Assembly: GCA_035651595.1 (NCBI GenBank) | Contig: DASRFJ010000249.1 | Location: 1-40,003, forward strand | DNA length: 40,003 bases | Direction: 5' to 3' | From: JAFARZ01 sp035651595 | GTDB lineage: Bacteria; Actinomycetota; Actinomycetes; Streptosporangiales; Streptosporangiaceae | In this document: positions 19,053-27,541 of the stretch, piece by piece | How positions within the stretch are numbered: position 1 is the stretch's first letter | Layout of the letters: each line of letters opens with the position of its first letter | The notes under the pieces: model-generated | Told to the model about the DNA's origin: nothing | Seen by the model: only the letters and a program-made list of their open reading frames with translations | The model's database searches: none | Position numbers and translations under genes: made by a program

Positions 19053-20009
19053 ATGACCCAGCCGGATGAAGCGCCAAAGCCGTACGACGAGGGCAAGCTA
19101 GACGTCGGCGACGGCAACCACGTGTACTGGCAGGTCCGCGGCACCCCTGGCGGCAAGCCCGCGGTCGTCGTGCATGGCGGCCCGGGCGGGGGCTTCGCCC
19201 GTGGCGGGTACCGGGGCTTCGACCGTGCGGGTTATCAGCTGGTCCTGTTCGACCAGCGTGGCTGCGGCGACAGCACCCCGCACGCGAGTGACCCCGCCAC
19301 CGACATGCGGCACAACACCACGCAGCACCTGATCGACGACATGGAGCGGCTGCGTGAGCACCTGGGCATCGAGCGCTGGCTGCTGTACGGCTACTCCTGG
19401 GGCACCGCGCTCAGCCTGGCCTATGCCGAACAGCACCCGGAACGGGTCTCGGAGATCATCCTCGCCGCCGTCTTCTGCGCCCGCCGCTGCGATATCGACT
19501 GGATGTACCGGGATGCCAGGCGGTTCTACCCCGAACAATGGGAGCTGTTCCGGAACGGAGCGGGCACGCCGCGCGACGGCGACATCCTCGGGGCTTACGC
19601 CCGGTTCATGGAGGACCCCGATCCAGCGGTGCGGGAGAAGGCAGCCGATAACTGGTGCGCGTGGGAAGACGCACTGCTGTCCCACGAGCTCCAGGGGAAG
19701 GCCGCGTTGATGAGCGGCCTCCCCGAACTAGAACGCCTCGCCTTCGTGCGGATCTGCGCCCACTACTTCGCGCACGGCGCATTCCTGGAAGACGGCGCGC
19801 TGATCCGCGACGCGGGCCGGCTGGCGGGTATTCCTGGGGTACTGGTGCAGGGCCGGATGGACTTGAACGGGTCAGTTGAGGCTGTCTGGCAGCTGTCCCG
19901 AGCCTGGCCAGAGGCCGAACTACGGCTCGCCGAGGACGCCGGCCATCTCGACAGCGAGACAAAGGTCCGGTACATCCGCGAGGCGGTCAGCCGGTTCGCG
20001 ATCCGCTAG
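19053..20009 (+). CDS. pip: Proline iminopeptidase
   Basis: The family releases N-terminal proline from peptides (S33, alpha/beta hydrolase). The 318-aa length fits. Visible motifs are VVVHGGPGGGFARGG (oxyanion region), VLFDQRGCGDSTPHAS (a family signature) and the nucleophile elbow GYSWGT with Ser115. The acidic residue is in GRMDLNGS and the histidine in DAGHLDSE near the C-terminus. No signal peptide is visible, so it is cytoplasmic. The ATG has GGAGGAG about six bases upstream. Confidence 0.92.
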   Translation: MTQPDEAPKPYDEGKLDVGDGNHVYWQVRGTPGGKPAVVVHGGPGGGFARGGYRGFDRAGYQLVLFDQRGCGDSTPHASDPATDMRHNTTQHLIDDMERLREHLGIERWLLYGYSWGTALSLAYAEQHPERVSEIILAAVFCARRCDIDWMYRDARRFYPEQWELFRNGAGTPRDGDILGAYARFMEDPDPAVREKAADNWCAWEDALLSHELQGKAALMSGLPELERLAFVRICAHYFAHGAFLEDGALIRDAGRLAGIPGVLVQGRMDLNGSVEAVWQLSRAWPEAELRLAEDAGHLDSETKVRYIREAVSRFAIR

Positions 20010-20024
20010 CCGTAAAACGGAGCC

Positions 20025-21503
20025 CTAAGCGTCGAGGATGGCCGCGTCGGTGCCGCCTTCCTCGCCGAGGATCGAGCCGATCTGGGCCACCGAGTCCGGG
20101 CGCCTCGCTCGCAGCCACAGCAGCACCGCAACGCCAACCACCAGCCAGATGCCGGCCAGCAGCGGAGTCCAGGCCAGGATGCTCGGCGGGGTCGGATGCA
20201 CCGATCCGTACAGCGCCGCGCCGAACACAATGGCGCCGATCAACGGCACGACCACGTGAACCGCCGGGTTCCAGTTCCGGGTCTCGCGTGTCTTCCAGAA
20301 GAACGCGATGCCGCCGAGGCACAGCACGATGTAGACAACGATGATCACCAGCGTGCCGGTGGTGGCCCAGAAATAGTAGTTGGAGAACGGCTGCCCGAAC
20401 AGGCCACTGGACAGCGGATAGCCGATCAGCAGGGCCATCAGGGTGGCGATTCCGACCACGGCCAGGGTGGCGTTGACCGGGGTCTGGAACCGCGGTGAGG
20501 TCCGGCCGAACGCGGCGGGCAGGACGTTCTCGCGGCCCATTGCGAACAGTGTGCGCGAGGCGGCGGTGGCGCATGCCACGCAGACGATGAACGCGGACAG
20601 CATGCCGCCGATCTCGACCAGCGTGCCGAGCCAGGATCCGATGAAGCTCGTCGCGACGGTCTTCAGGGCCACCGGGTCGGCGCCGATCTTGGCGCCGTTG
20701 CCGAGGCCGAAGCCGATCGTGATGCTGTAGGTGGTCCACAGGTAGAAGACCACGGCGAACAGTGTCGCGGCGATGATCGCGATCGGGATGTAGCGGCGCG
20801 GATTGGCTGTCTCTTCGCCGAAGTCGGCGGCGGTCTCGAAGCCGATGTAGGAGGTGACGCCGAGGATGATGCCGTAGAAGACACCGTTGAACCCGCCGTT
20901 GACGGTGTGCCCGAAGCTGAAGGCGCCGGGCGCTTGACCGTGGCTGCCGCCCTTGGCGGTGGTGATGAGGTCGACCAGCACGATGACCGCGACCGTGACG
21001 ATGCCGACGATCAGCTGCACTCGGGTGGTGACTTTGACCTTGATCGTCGCCAGCGCGATGAGCAGCGCCATCCCGATGAAGAAGAACAAGATCCAGAACT
21101 TCGGGTTCAGCCCGAGCAGGTCTGCCGCCAGGTACCCGACGCCGGACATGGTCATCGGGACGAAGCAGATCATGCCGAAGAAGTACAGCCAGCCCGCCAT
21201 GAAGCCGGCGCTCTTGCCCAGGCTGCGGCTGGCGTAGGTGTAGGCGTATCCGGCCGAGGCCATCCGGCGGGTGAACCCGATCACGACGAACGCGAGCGAC
21301 AGGCAGGCGACGCCGCCGAGCAGGAATGACAGCGGGGTGGAGCCGCCGCTCACCGCGGCGACGCCGGAAACGTTGAGCAGCATCGCCATGCCGGGGGCGA
21401 GGACGGACACCGAGATCGCGACGGCATCCCATAGGCGCAGGGAGCCGTGCGCGAGCCTTCCGGTTGCGGCGCCAGGAATCAGGTCGGGGCTTGTCTTGGC
21501 CAT
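20025..21503 (-). CDS. APC-family amino acid/amine permease
   Basis: 492 aa with about 12-13 membrane helices and no signal peptide. The N-terminus has the APC pattern LRLWDAVAISVSVLAPGMAM, then VVIGFTRRMASAGYAYTYAS, and later GVTSYIGFETAADFGEETAN. It is likely to import an amino acid or amine in symport with protons. It is the last gene of a minus-strand run (Lrp, glutamine-synthetase-like, Dabb, permease), starting 13 bp after the Dabb stop. Its substrate is probably the compound processed by the ligase and the divergent aminotransferase; this is inferred from context. Confidence 0.92.
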   Translation of the reverse strand: MAKTSPDLIPGAATGRLAHGSLRLWDAVAISVSVLAPGMAMLLNVSGVAAVSGGSTPLSFLLGGVACLSLAFVVIGFTRRMASAGYAYTYASRSLGKSAGFMAGWLYFFGMICFVPMTMSGVGYLAADLLGLNPKFWILFFFIGMALLIALATIKVKVTTRVQLIVGIVTVAVIVLVDLITTAKGGSHGQAPGAFSFGHTVNGGFNGVFYGIILGVTSYIGFETAADFGEETANPRRYIPIAIIAATLFAVVFYLWTTYSITIGFGLGNGAKIGADPVALKTVATSFIGSWLGTLVEIGGMLSAFIVCVACATAASRTLFAMGRENVLPAAFGRTSPRFQTPVNATLAVVGIATLMALLIGYPLSSGLFGQPFSNYYFWATTGTLVIIVVYIVLCLGGIAFFWKTRETRNWNPAVHVVVPLIGAIVFGAALYGSVHPTPPSILAWTPLLAGIWLVVGVAVLLWLRARRPDSVAQIGSILGEEGGTDAAILDA

Positions 21504-21516
21504 GGGGTCGCTCCGC

Positions 21517-21840
21517 TCATTCGGGCATCAGGACGGTGTGCTCGTCCAGGGCGTAGTCGAACGCCAGTGGCTCGCAGCCGAGGTCGTTGATGAACGCGAG
21601 AAACTCGGCGTGCACAGGGTGGGCCCGGTAGGCGTTCATGGTCTCGAAGTCGGGGAACTCGGTGTAGAGGAGATGGGAGTAGCCGCGGTTGCGGCCCCCG
21701 GTGAGGTCCTTGCCGAAGTGGACCCTGGTCATCAGGCCGATCTTCTCCGGCCATGACGCGACCATGGCGCGCAGTTGGGCCTGTTCCTCGGCGGTCAGCT
21801 CGCGGGGAAACTTGAACAGGACGATGTGCTGCAGGCTCAT
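21517..21840 (-). CDS. Dabb (stress-responsive A/B barrel) protein
   Basis: 107 aa, a single Dabb domain: MSLQHIVLFKFPRELTAEEQ, GRNRGYSHLLYTEFPDFETM and NAYRAHPVHAEFLAFIND with its PxH motif. Dabb proteins are small dimeric barrels of ferredoxin-like fold. Some are enzymes (for example polyketide cyclases) and many are of unknown function. It lies between the ligase and permease genes, 69 bp after the ligase stop and 13 bp before the permease. Confidence 0.9.
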   Translation of the reverse strand: MSLQHIVLFKFPRELTAEEQAQLRAMVASWPEKIGLMTRVHFGKDLTGGRNRGYSHLLYTEFPDFETMNAYRAHPVHAEFLAFINDLGCEPLAFDYALDEHTVLMPE

Positions 21841-21860
21841 CTCAGACCGCCTTCCGTGAA

Positions 21861-21918
21861 GTCAGAAGAGATGTCAGAAGAGATGTCAGAAGAGACGTCA
21901 GAAGTGACGTCAGAAGAA
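21861..21918. repeat. 12-bp tandem repeat across the ligase stop codon
   Basis: Four 12-bp units of gtcagaagagat type (starts 21861, 21873, 21885, 21897; the last two vary slightly) and most of a fifth from 21909. They fill the gap between the Dabb gene and the ligase stop (21910-21912) and supply that stop codon. This is probably slippage-generated. Confidence 0.9.
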
Positions 21919-23409
21919 CTCGAAGTACTCACGCATCTCCCAGTCGCTGACGTCCTGGCCTTCCGGCGGCGGGTTCTCGGCGATCGAAACGTCGTGCCTG
22001 GCCAGCTCGGCGCGCTTCATCTGGACCAGATAGTCGACGAGCGCGTCGCCGAACGCCTTGCGGAAAAAGTCGTCCCGGACAAGCGCGTCGACCGCCTCGT
22101 GCAGTGAGGTGGGCAGTAGCGGCGCGTCGGCCGCGTAAGGATCGGCCGCCACGGGAGGAGGCGGCACCAGCTCGCGGCGCAGGCCATCCAGGCCGGCCGC
22201 GATGTTGGCCGACATGTACAGATAGGGATTGGCGGCGGGCTCGCCCATCCGCATCTCCACGTGGCTGTTGGCGTCCCCGGGCGCGCCCTGCACCCGGACA
22301 AGAGCGCCGCGGTTCTCTACCGCCCAGCAGATCCTGTCGGGTGCGAAGGAATACGGCCGGAAGCGCTTGTAGCCGTTCACGGTCGGGGCGGCGAACATGG
22401 TCATTGGCATGGAGTGCTCGAGCAGCCCGGCCACGAACCGGCGCCCGGCCTCGGAGAGGACCTCGTCCGGGCTGGCGAACGCGTTGCCGCCGTCCTGCCG
22501 GGAGATCAGCGACTCGTGCAGGTGCCAGCCGGAGGAGAAGAAGTTGGGCAGCGCCGGGCGGCACATGAACGTGGCCAGCAGGCCGCGGCGCTGGCACATC
22601 TGCTTGACCGCGGACCGGAACAGCACGACCGAGTCCGCAGCGGCGAGCCCGCCGATCGGGCTGAAGCTGAACTCCATCTGGCCGGGGCCCCACTCGTCCT
22701 CCATGGACCGGGGCGGCAAACCGACCGCGCCTAGCCCGTCTCGCAGGACCTCCAATGTGGCGGCCACGCTGTCCAGGCGGACTTCGGACAGGTATTGGTA
22801 GCCGCGCTGGAACACGCTGACCGCGGGCGGCGGCGGGGTGAACCCGGCGTTCTCCGGCTCGATCCGGTCTGAGTCGACCTTGACGATGTAGTACTCGACC
22901 TCGATGCCGGCCAGGAAGTCGTAGCCCGCGCTGGCCAGGTCGGCGAGCTGGCGGCGCATCAGGCCGCGGCCGTCCAAGGGCATGGGCGCGCCGCTGGAGA
23001 AGTAGACGTCGCACAGCATCCAGCCGGTCCGGTCGGCCCACGGGAGCATCTGGAACGTGGCCGGATCGGGGACCAGCACCACGTCGGGGAACCCGGTGAA
23101 CTCGTCGATCCCGAAGCCGCCGCCGGCCGCGAAGGCGGGCACGAACACCTGGTTGCCTGTGTCCAGGCTGTAGATCGCGCCAGAGAAGTCCAGGCCGTTG
23201 GACATGGCGGCGATTGCCACGTCGGGTGAGAGCGATTTGCTGCGGGGCAGCCCGTGCTGGTCCACCACGACCAGCCGCACGGTGCGCACGTCCCGCTCCC
23301 GGATGCGGGCGGCCACGGCCTCGGCGGCGGCCTGCTGCTCCTCGGAGTACAAGCTGTGCCGGGCCACGAAACCGTGCTGGCCGACCCCATCGACGGGTGT
23401 GCTTGCCAC
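21910..23409 (-). CDS. Glutamine synthetase family ligase (PuuA/FluG-like)
   Basis: 499 aa. The family joins glutamate, or a related acid, to ammonia or an amine using ATP; members in catabolic clusters usually make gamma-glutamyl amides. Seen here: an N-terminal beta-grasp (VRLVVVDQHGLPRSKSLSP); metal and ATP site stretches AGIEVEYYIV, WGPGQMEFSFSP and SSGWHLHESL; and the C-terminal NGYKRFRPYSFAPDRICWAV with VEMRMGEPAANPYLYMSANI. It lacks the adenylylation-site context of GlnA-I and its neighbours are catabolic, so it is not the housekeeping enzyme. The GTG start at 23409 lies inside the extended Lrp frame. The substrate is unknown. Confidence 0.9.
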   Translation of the reverse strand: MASTPVDGVGQHGFVARHSLYSEEQQAAAEAVAARIRERDVRTVRLVVVDQHGLPRSKSLSPDVAIAAMSNGLDFSGAIYSLDTGNQVFVPAFAAGGGFGIDEFTGFPDVVLVPDPATFQMLPWADRTGWMLCDVYFSSGAPMPLDGRGLMRRQLADLASAGYDFLAGIEVEYYIVKVDSDRIEPENAGFTPPPPAVSVFQRGYQYLSEVRLDSVAATLEVLRDGLGAVGLPPRSMEDEWGPGQMEFSFSPIGGLAAADSVVLFRSAVKQMCQRRGLLATFMCRPALPNFFSSGWHLHESLISRQDGGNAFASPDEVLSEAGRRFVAGLLEHSMPMTMFAAPTVNGYKRFRPYSFAPDRICWAVENRGALVRVQGAPGDANSHVEMRMGEPAANPYLYMSANIAAGLDGLRRELVPPPPVAADPYAADAPLLPTSLHEAVDALVRDDFFRKAFGDALVDYLVQMKRAELARHDVSIAENPPPEGQDVSDWEMREYFEFF

Positions 23410-23969
23410 TGTGGTAAGTCTCCGATCATCTGCGCCAGCATCGCGGCGGTGAAGTTGTCCGGCTCGACGTCGGCCAGCGAGAGGAAGGTCTCGGTACGCT
23501 GAACGCCGCGGATCGTGAAGATCTTGGTGAGCAGGAGTTCGCGCAGGTGCGTGTGGTCACGGACGCGAAGCCGGACCAGCAGGTCAAGGCTGCCGGTCAC
23601 CACGCTCATGTCCTCGGCCTCGGGCAGCGCCTGGATCCCGCGGATGATCTCGCTCAGGTCCATGCCCGGTCCGGCGGTGACGGCGAGATAGACCACGACA
23701 GGGAAGCCGAGTGCGGCCCAGTCGATATCCACCCGGTAGCCGCGGATCACGCCGCTGCGCTCTAGCCTGGCTAGCCGGTCGGCCACCGCGGGCGGCGACA
23801 TCTCGATCGTCCGGGCCAGTGACCGCTGGGACTGGCGCGCGTCGGTAGCCAGCGCGCGCAGCAGCGCGATGTCGAGGTCGTCCACCTCCGCCTTCTGCGT
23901 GGACGGCGAGGCGACCTCCGTCAGCTTGGCCAGCGGCGCCGCTTGGACATGATCTGTGATCGCTTCCAT
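22959..23969 (-). CDS. Lrp/AsnC-family regulator with out-of-frame extension
   Basis: The first ~190 residues are a normal Lrp protein. The helix-turn-helix is at about 30-80 (DIALLRALATDARQSQRSLA, then MSPPAVADRLARLERSGVIR). The ligand-binding RAM domain is at ~95-175 (VVVYLAVTAGPGMDLSEIIR, VTGSLDLLVRLRVRDHTHLR, IFTIRGVQRTETFLSLADV). Lrp proteins of this size normally stop near MIGDLPQW, but here the frame stays open to 22959, reading 451 bp of the ligase gene in another frame. That tail is Ser/Pro/Trp-rich and looks non-functional. Either the native stop was lost, or there is a frameshift near 23410. It probably controls the divergent operons from the AT-rich gap 23970-24128. Confidence 0.8.
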   Translation of the reverse strand: MEAITDHVQAAPLAKLTEVASPSTQKAEVDDLDIALLRALATDARQSQRSLARTIEMSPPAVADRLARLERSGVIRGYRVDIDWAALGFPVVVYLAVTAGPGMDLSEIIRGIQALPEAEDMSVVTGSLDLLVRLRVRDHTHLRELLLTKIFTIRGVQRTETFLSLADVEPDNFTAAMLAQMIGDLPQWQAHPSMGSASTVSWPGTACTPRSSRPPPRPWPPASGSGTCAPCGWSWWTSTGCPAANRSHPTWQSPPCPTAWTSLARSTAWTQATRCSCPPSRPAAASGSTSSPGSPTWCWSPIRPRSRCSRGPTGPAGCCATSTSPAARPCPWTAAA

Positions 23970-24128
23970 ATGCCAGGTAACCCGTCGCCATATATAACAG
24001 ATTGAGGTACTCTGAAGACTATAAGGTTATCAATGTAAATAACAACGTGGTGGGATTCTTACATTTGTAAAATCTCCCTGTCAAGCACGGTGCGGGGAGT
24101 ATCCGCTGGTGAAGGACGGAGCGGGCAG
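23970..24128. promoter_or_regulatory. AT-rich divergent control region
   Basis: This 159-bp gap between the Lrp gene and the aminotransferase is much richer in A and T than its flanks, as expected of Lrp binding sites. It contains the palindrome ttacatttgtaa (24059-24070), and ataaggttat with caatgtaaat near 24020-24040. Promoters for both directions should lie here; I do not see clear -35/-10 pairs. Confidence 0.5.
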
Positions 24129-25346
24129 ATGACGGCAGCACTCGAGGAATACGACTTCAGCCCGCGGCTGGCGCGCCGCACGCAGGCCCTGGGGGGCGGC
24201 GAGATCACCGCCATTCTTGCCCTGGCCGGGGCTACGGATGTCATCACGTTCTCCGGTGGATTCCCCGACCCGGCGACCTGGCCGACCGACGTGCTCTCCG
24301 CCATCGCGGCCCGCCTGATCAGCGAGGATGCCGGAGTGGCGCTCCAGTACGCGGCGACCGAGGGGATCGCGAGCGTCCGCGATTACGTGTCAGGCCGGCT
24401 GGCGGCGCTGCAGGGCCGAGCGCCAGGGCCCGGCGAGCTGATGATCACCAGCGGCGGCATTGACTGCATGGAACTGCTGGCCAAGAGCTATGTGGACCCC
24501 GGTGATGTGGTTGTCGTCGAGGCGCCCACCTACCTGGGCGGCATCATGGCCTTCCGAGGCTACGAGGCCGACCTCCACGGCGTGCCGGTGGACCACGACG
24601 GCCTGCGCGTGGACGTGCTGGCCGACCTGCTCAAGGGCGGGCTGCGACCGAAGATCCTCTACACGATCCCCGACTACCAGAACCCGTCCGGACTGTCCCT
24701 GTGCGCGGAGCGCCGGGCCGTACTGGTCGAGCTGGCCCGCCGGTACGGGTTCCTGATCCTGGAGGACGTCGCCTACCGGGAGCTGGGCTTTGGCGAGGCG
24801 CCACCGCCAAGCCTGTGGTCCATGGCGCCCGACCTGGTGCTTCAGGCGGGCACGTTCTCGAAGATCTTCTCCCCAGGTTTCCGGATGGGCTGGGCGGTGG
24901 GCCCGGCACCGATCATCAGCCACCTCGGCGTGGCCAAGCAGAACTCCGATCAGTGCGCGGGCGCACTGGGCCAGCGGCTGATGGAGGAGTACGGTCGCAG
25001 CGGTGAGATGGACCGGCAGATCGTCCGGTCCCGTGTCTTGTACGCGCGTCGGGCCGAGCTGCTGACCCAGGCGCTGGCCGTGCATATGCCGGCGGGCACG
25101 ACGTGGACCACGCCCCAGGGCGGCTTCTATGTCTGGGTGACCGCGCCGGATGGGGTCGACACCGTGGCGCTGTCGGCCGCCGCAAGCGAACGCAAGGTCG
25201 CATACGTGCCCGGTCGCCCGTTCTACCCCGACGGCTCCGGGGGAACCCAGATCCGGCTGGCCTACAGCCGGGTCGCCGACGATCTGATCGACGAGGGCGT
25301 CCGCCGCATCGGCGAGGTGCTCCGAATCGCACTGGAGGAAGCATGA
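24129..25346 (+). CDS. PLP-dependent aminotransferase (class I/II)
   Basis: 405 aa from ATG 24129; ATG 24090 is in frame but its extra residues do not look conserved. Fold-type I aminotransferase of the AAT/KAT-II type: VITFSGGFPDPATWPTD, YAATEGIASVRDYVSGRL, ITSGGIDCMELL, then YTIPDYQNPSG. The PLP lysine is in GTFSKIFSPGFRMGW (Lys245), and the carboxylate-binding Arg region is GGTQIRLAYSR. It transfers an amino group from an amino acid or amine to a keto acid; the exact substrate is not visible. Its stop overlaps the cupin start (ATGA), so it leads a plus-strand operon divergent from the Lrp gene. Confidence 0.93.
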   Translation: MTAALEEYDFSPRLARRTQALGGGEITAILALAGATDVITFSGGFPDPATWPTDVLSAIAARLISEDAGVALQYAATEGIASVRDYVSGRLAALQGRAPGPGELMITSGGIDCMELLAKSYVDPGDVVVVEAPTYLGGIMAFRGYEADLHGVPVDHDGLRVDVLADLLKGGLRPKILYTIPDYQNPSGLSLCAERRAVLVELARRYGFLILEDVAYRELGFGEAPPPSLWSMAPDLVLQAGTFSKIFSPGFRMGWAVGPAPIISHLGVAKQNSDQCAGALGQRLMEEYGRSGEMDRQIVRSRVLYARRAELLTQALAVHMPAGTTWTTPQGGFYVWVTAPDGVDTVALSAAASERKVAYVPGRPFYPDGSGGTQIRLAYSRVADDLIDEGVRRIGEVLRIALEEA

Positions 25347-25819
25347 GCGGCACTGAGTCTTTGGGAGACGCGACGAGTCACTTCACGACCGAGGCTCTGG
25401 GGGAGCCGGCTGGCCAGGGCCGGTACGTGAACGTGGACGAGCTGACACCGGTGGAGTTCCTGCCCGGGCTGGGCTTCCGGCCGGTGCAGGGCCAGAAGGC
25501 CATGGCCAACTTCGTGACGTTCGCGCCGGGCGCGACAGCCCCGCGCCACGTCCACGAGGAGGAGCAGATCGTCGTGGTGCTGGACGGCGAGTTCACCTTC
25601 GACCTGGACGGAGACGTGCGGGTCATGCGCAAGGGCGACGTGGCCGTGGTGCCGTCCTGGGTCCCGCACGGCGCCTGGACGACCGACAGCCACTGCACCG
25701 AGCTAGACGTGTTCAGCCCGCCGCGGCAAAGCCTGCTCAAGCTGGCCGAGGCCCAGGCCGCCGCAGCTAGAGTTGCCGCGGCTCAAGCCACCGACGCGAA
25801 AGCCGCCGAGGAGGCTTAG
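25343..25819 (+). CDS. Single-domain cupin protein
   Basis: 158 aa. The beta-barrel metal site is PRHVHEEEQIVVVLDGEFTF (cupin motif 1, two His plus Glu) and VVPSWVPHGAWTTD (motif 2 His). An Ala-rich C-terminal tail (LAEAQAAAARVAAAQATDAK) is probably helical. The family includes dioxygenases, isomerases and binding proteins; the role here is unknown. ATG 25343 overlaps the aminotransferase TGA by three bases, and its own TAG overlaps the SDR GTG by one, so the three genes are translationally coupled. Confidence 0.88.
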   Translation: MSGTESLGDATSHFTTEALGEPAGQGRYVNVDELTPVEFLPGLGFRPVQGQKAMANFVTFAPGATAPRHVHEEEQIVVVLDGEFTFDLDGDVRVMRKGDVAVVPSWVPHGAWTTDSHCTELDVFSPPRQSLLKLAEAQAAAARVAAAQATDAKAAEEA

Positions 25820-26613
25820 TGGACCTGGGGCTATCCGACCGCCGCGCCATCGTCACGGGCGGATCCAAGGGCTTGGGCGAGGCCATCGCGGCCGAGCTGC
25901 TGGCCGAAGGCGCGGCGGTGTTCACCTGCTCCCGCAATGCCGCCGAACTGGACGCCACGGCAGCGCGGCTCAGGAAGCGGGCGGGCGGCACGGCCGTCTC
26001 ACTCGGCGCCATGGCCTGCGACGTGACCGACCCCGATCAGGTCCGCGCGTTCGTGGCGGCCGCGGCCGAGCAGCTGGGCGGCATCGACATCCTGGTCAAC
26101 AATGCCGGCGGCGCCAGGCCGGGCCAGTTCGGCACGTTGACCGACGACGACTGGCAGGCCGACATCGAGGTGAAGCTGTTCTCGCAGATCCGCTGCATCC
26201 GCGCGGCGCTGCCCCAGCTGCGCCGCAGCACGGCCCCGCGGATCATCAACATCAACGCGCTGTACGGCCACTACCCGGACCCCGCGTTCCTGGCCTCGTC
26301 GGTGAACCGGGCCTCGTGCCTGAGCCTGTCCAAGGCGCTGGCCATCGAACTCGGTCACGAGGGAATCCTGGTCAACAGCGTGAACGTCGGCTTCGTCGAG
26401 ACACCGCAGTGGCAGAACATCCACCGCCGCCGCGCCCCGGACATGCCCGCCGAGGACTTTTTCGGCCAGCTGGCCTCCGCTGAGGTGCCGCTGGGCCGGT
26501 TCGGCCAGCCCGACGAGGTGGCCGGCCTGGTCGCGTTCCTGGCCAGTGACCGGGCCAGCTATATCGCCGGGGCGTCGATCGACGTGGGCGGCGGCATGGG
26601 CAAGAACCTCTGA
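25819..26613 (+). CDS. Degenerate short-chain dehydrogenase (SDR)
   Basis: 264 aa. The Rossmann part is intact: the cofactor motif TGGSKGLG (13-20), Asp in ACDVTD and NNAG (94-97). The catalytic tetrad of classical SDRs (Asn-Ser-Tyr-x3-Lys) appears to be replaced: Lys119 for Asn, Ala147 for Ser, Ser160 for Tyr and Arg164 for Lys. These were aligned by eye through NINALYGHYPDPAFLASSVNR. The C-terminal SDR pattern is present (YIAGASIDVGGGMGKNL). It may therefore be a non-redox SDR homologue, or use Tyr149/Tyr152 in an unusual way. The GTG start overlaps the cupin stop by one base. Its place in the operon suggests a real function. Confidence 0.88.
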   Translation: MDLGLSDRRAIVTGGSKGLGEAIAAELLAEGAAVFTCSRNAAELDATAARLRKRAGGTAVSLGAMACDVTDPDQVRAFVAAAAEQLGGIDILVNNAGGARPGQFGTLTDDDWQADIEVKLFSQIRCIRAALPQLRRSTAPRIININALYGHYPDPAFLASSVNRASCLSLSKALAIELGHEGILVNSVNVGFVETPQWQNIHRRRAPDMPAEDFFGQLASAEVPLGRFGQPDEVAGLVAFLASDRASYIAGASIDVGGGMGKNL

Positions 26614-26644
26614 GGAGGAACCAGAACACGTTACAGTTTTGCGT

Positions 26645-27529
26645 GTGCGTCATGGCGTCGTGCTGTTCACCAGCGATCGTGGCATTACCCCTGCCGAGGC
26701 GGCCAGCGCGGCGGAGGCGGCTGGTTTCGATTCGTTCTACGTGCCCGAGCACACCCACATTCCGGTCCGGCGCGAGGCCGCCCACCCACGCACCGGCGGT
26801 GCCGAACTACCGGATGACCGGTACCTGCGCACCCTGGATCCTTGGGTGTCGCTCAGCATGGCGGCGGCCGTCACCACGACGATCCGCCTCGGCACCGCGG
26901 TGGCGCTGCCTGCCGAGCATGATCCGCTCTCGCTGGCCAAGACGATCGCCTCCCTTGACCACCTCTCCGCGGGGCGGGTAAACCTCGGCGTCGGGTTCGG
27001 CTGGAACACCGACGAGCTTGCCGACCATGGCGTGCCGGCCAGCAGGCGGCGCACCGTCCTCCGCGAGTACCTGGCGGCCATGCAAGAGCTGTGGTCGGCG
27101 GAAGAAGCGAGCTACGCCGGGGAGTTCGTCCGGTTCGACAGCTCCTGGGCCTGGCCCAAGACGGTCAGCCAGCCTCGCCCGCCAGTGCTGCTCGGCGCCG
27201 CCGGCGGTCAGCGCACCTTCGACTGGATCGCGGCATCCGCGGATGGCTGGCTCACCACGCCGGCCGAAGCGGACATCGTGCCGAAGATCGCGGAACTCAG
27301 GCAGACGTGGCAAGCGGCGGGTCGCCGTGGCGCGCCGCAGGTGGTGGCGCTGGCCGGGCGGCCCGACCAGGAAACGCTCACTGCCTGGGCCGGTGCTGGC
27401 GTCACCGAGGTGCTGTTCGGCATGCCGGACCGTTCCGCCGAGGAGGTGGTCGCGTACCTGGGCAGGCTCGCCGCACGGCTGAACCTGACCGGAGCGCCCG
27501 CGCCCGGCACGGTGCCGGACGCGGGGTAA
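26645..27529 (+). CDS. LLM-class F420-dependent oxidoreductase
   Basis: 294 aa from GTG 26645. Luciferase-like TIM barrel: FDSFYVPEHTHIPVRR near the N-terminus, TTTIRLGTAVALPAEHDPLS, then LDHLSAGRVNLGVGFGWNTD and PRPPVLLGAAGGQRTFDWIA. This matches the Rv2161c-type F420 group (TIGR03619-like), which uses F420 in actinobacteria. The start is uncertain: GAGGAGG lies at 26612-26618, too far for GTG 26645 or TTG 26639, and no standard start lies closer. It follows the SDR by 31 bp and may be the fourth gene of the plus-strand operon. Confidence 0.87.
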   Translation: MRHGVVLFTSDRGITPAEAASAAEAAGFDSFYVPEHTHIPVRREAAHPRTGGAELPDDRYLRTLDPWVSLSMAAAVTTTIRLGTAVALPAEHDPLSLAKTIASLDHLSAGRVNLGVGFGWNTDELADHGVPASRRRTVLREYLAAMQELWSAEEASYAGEFVRFDSSWAWPKTVSQPRPPVLLGAAGGQRTFDWIAASADGWLTTPAEADIVPKIAELRQTWQAAGRRGAPQVVALAGRPDQETLTAWAGAGVTEVLFGMPDRSAEEVVAYLGRLAARLNLTGAPAPGTVPDAG

Positions 27530-27541
27530 GAGCGCTCGGGT

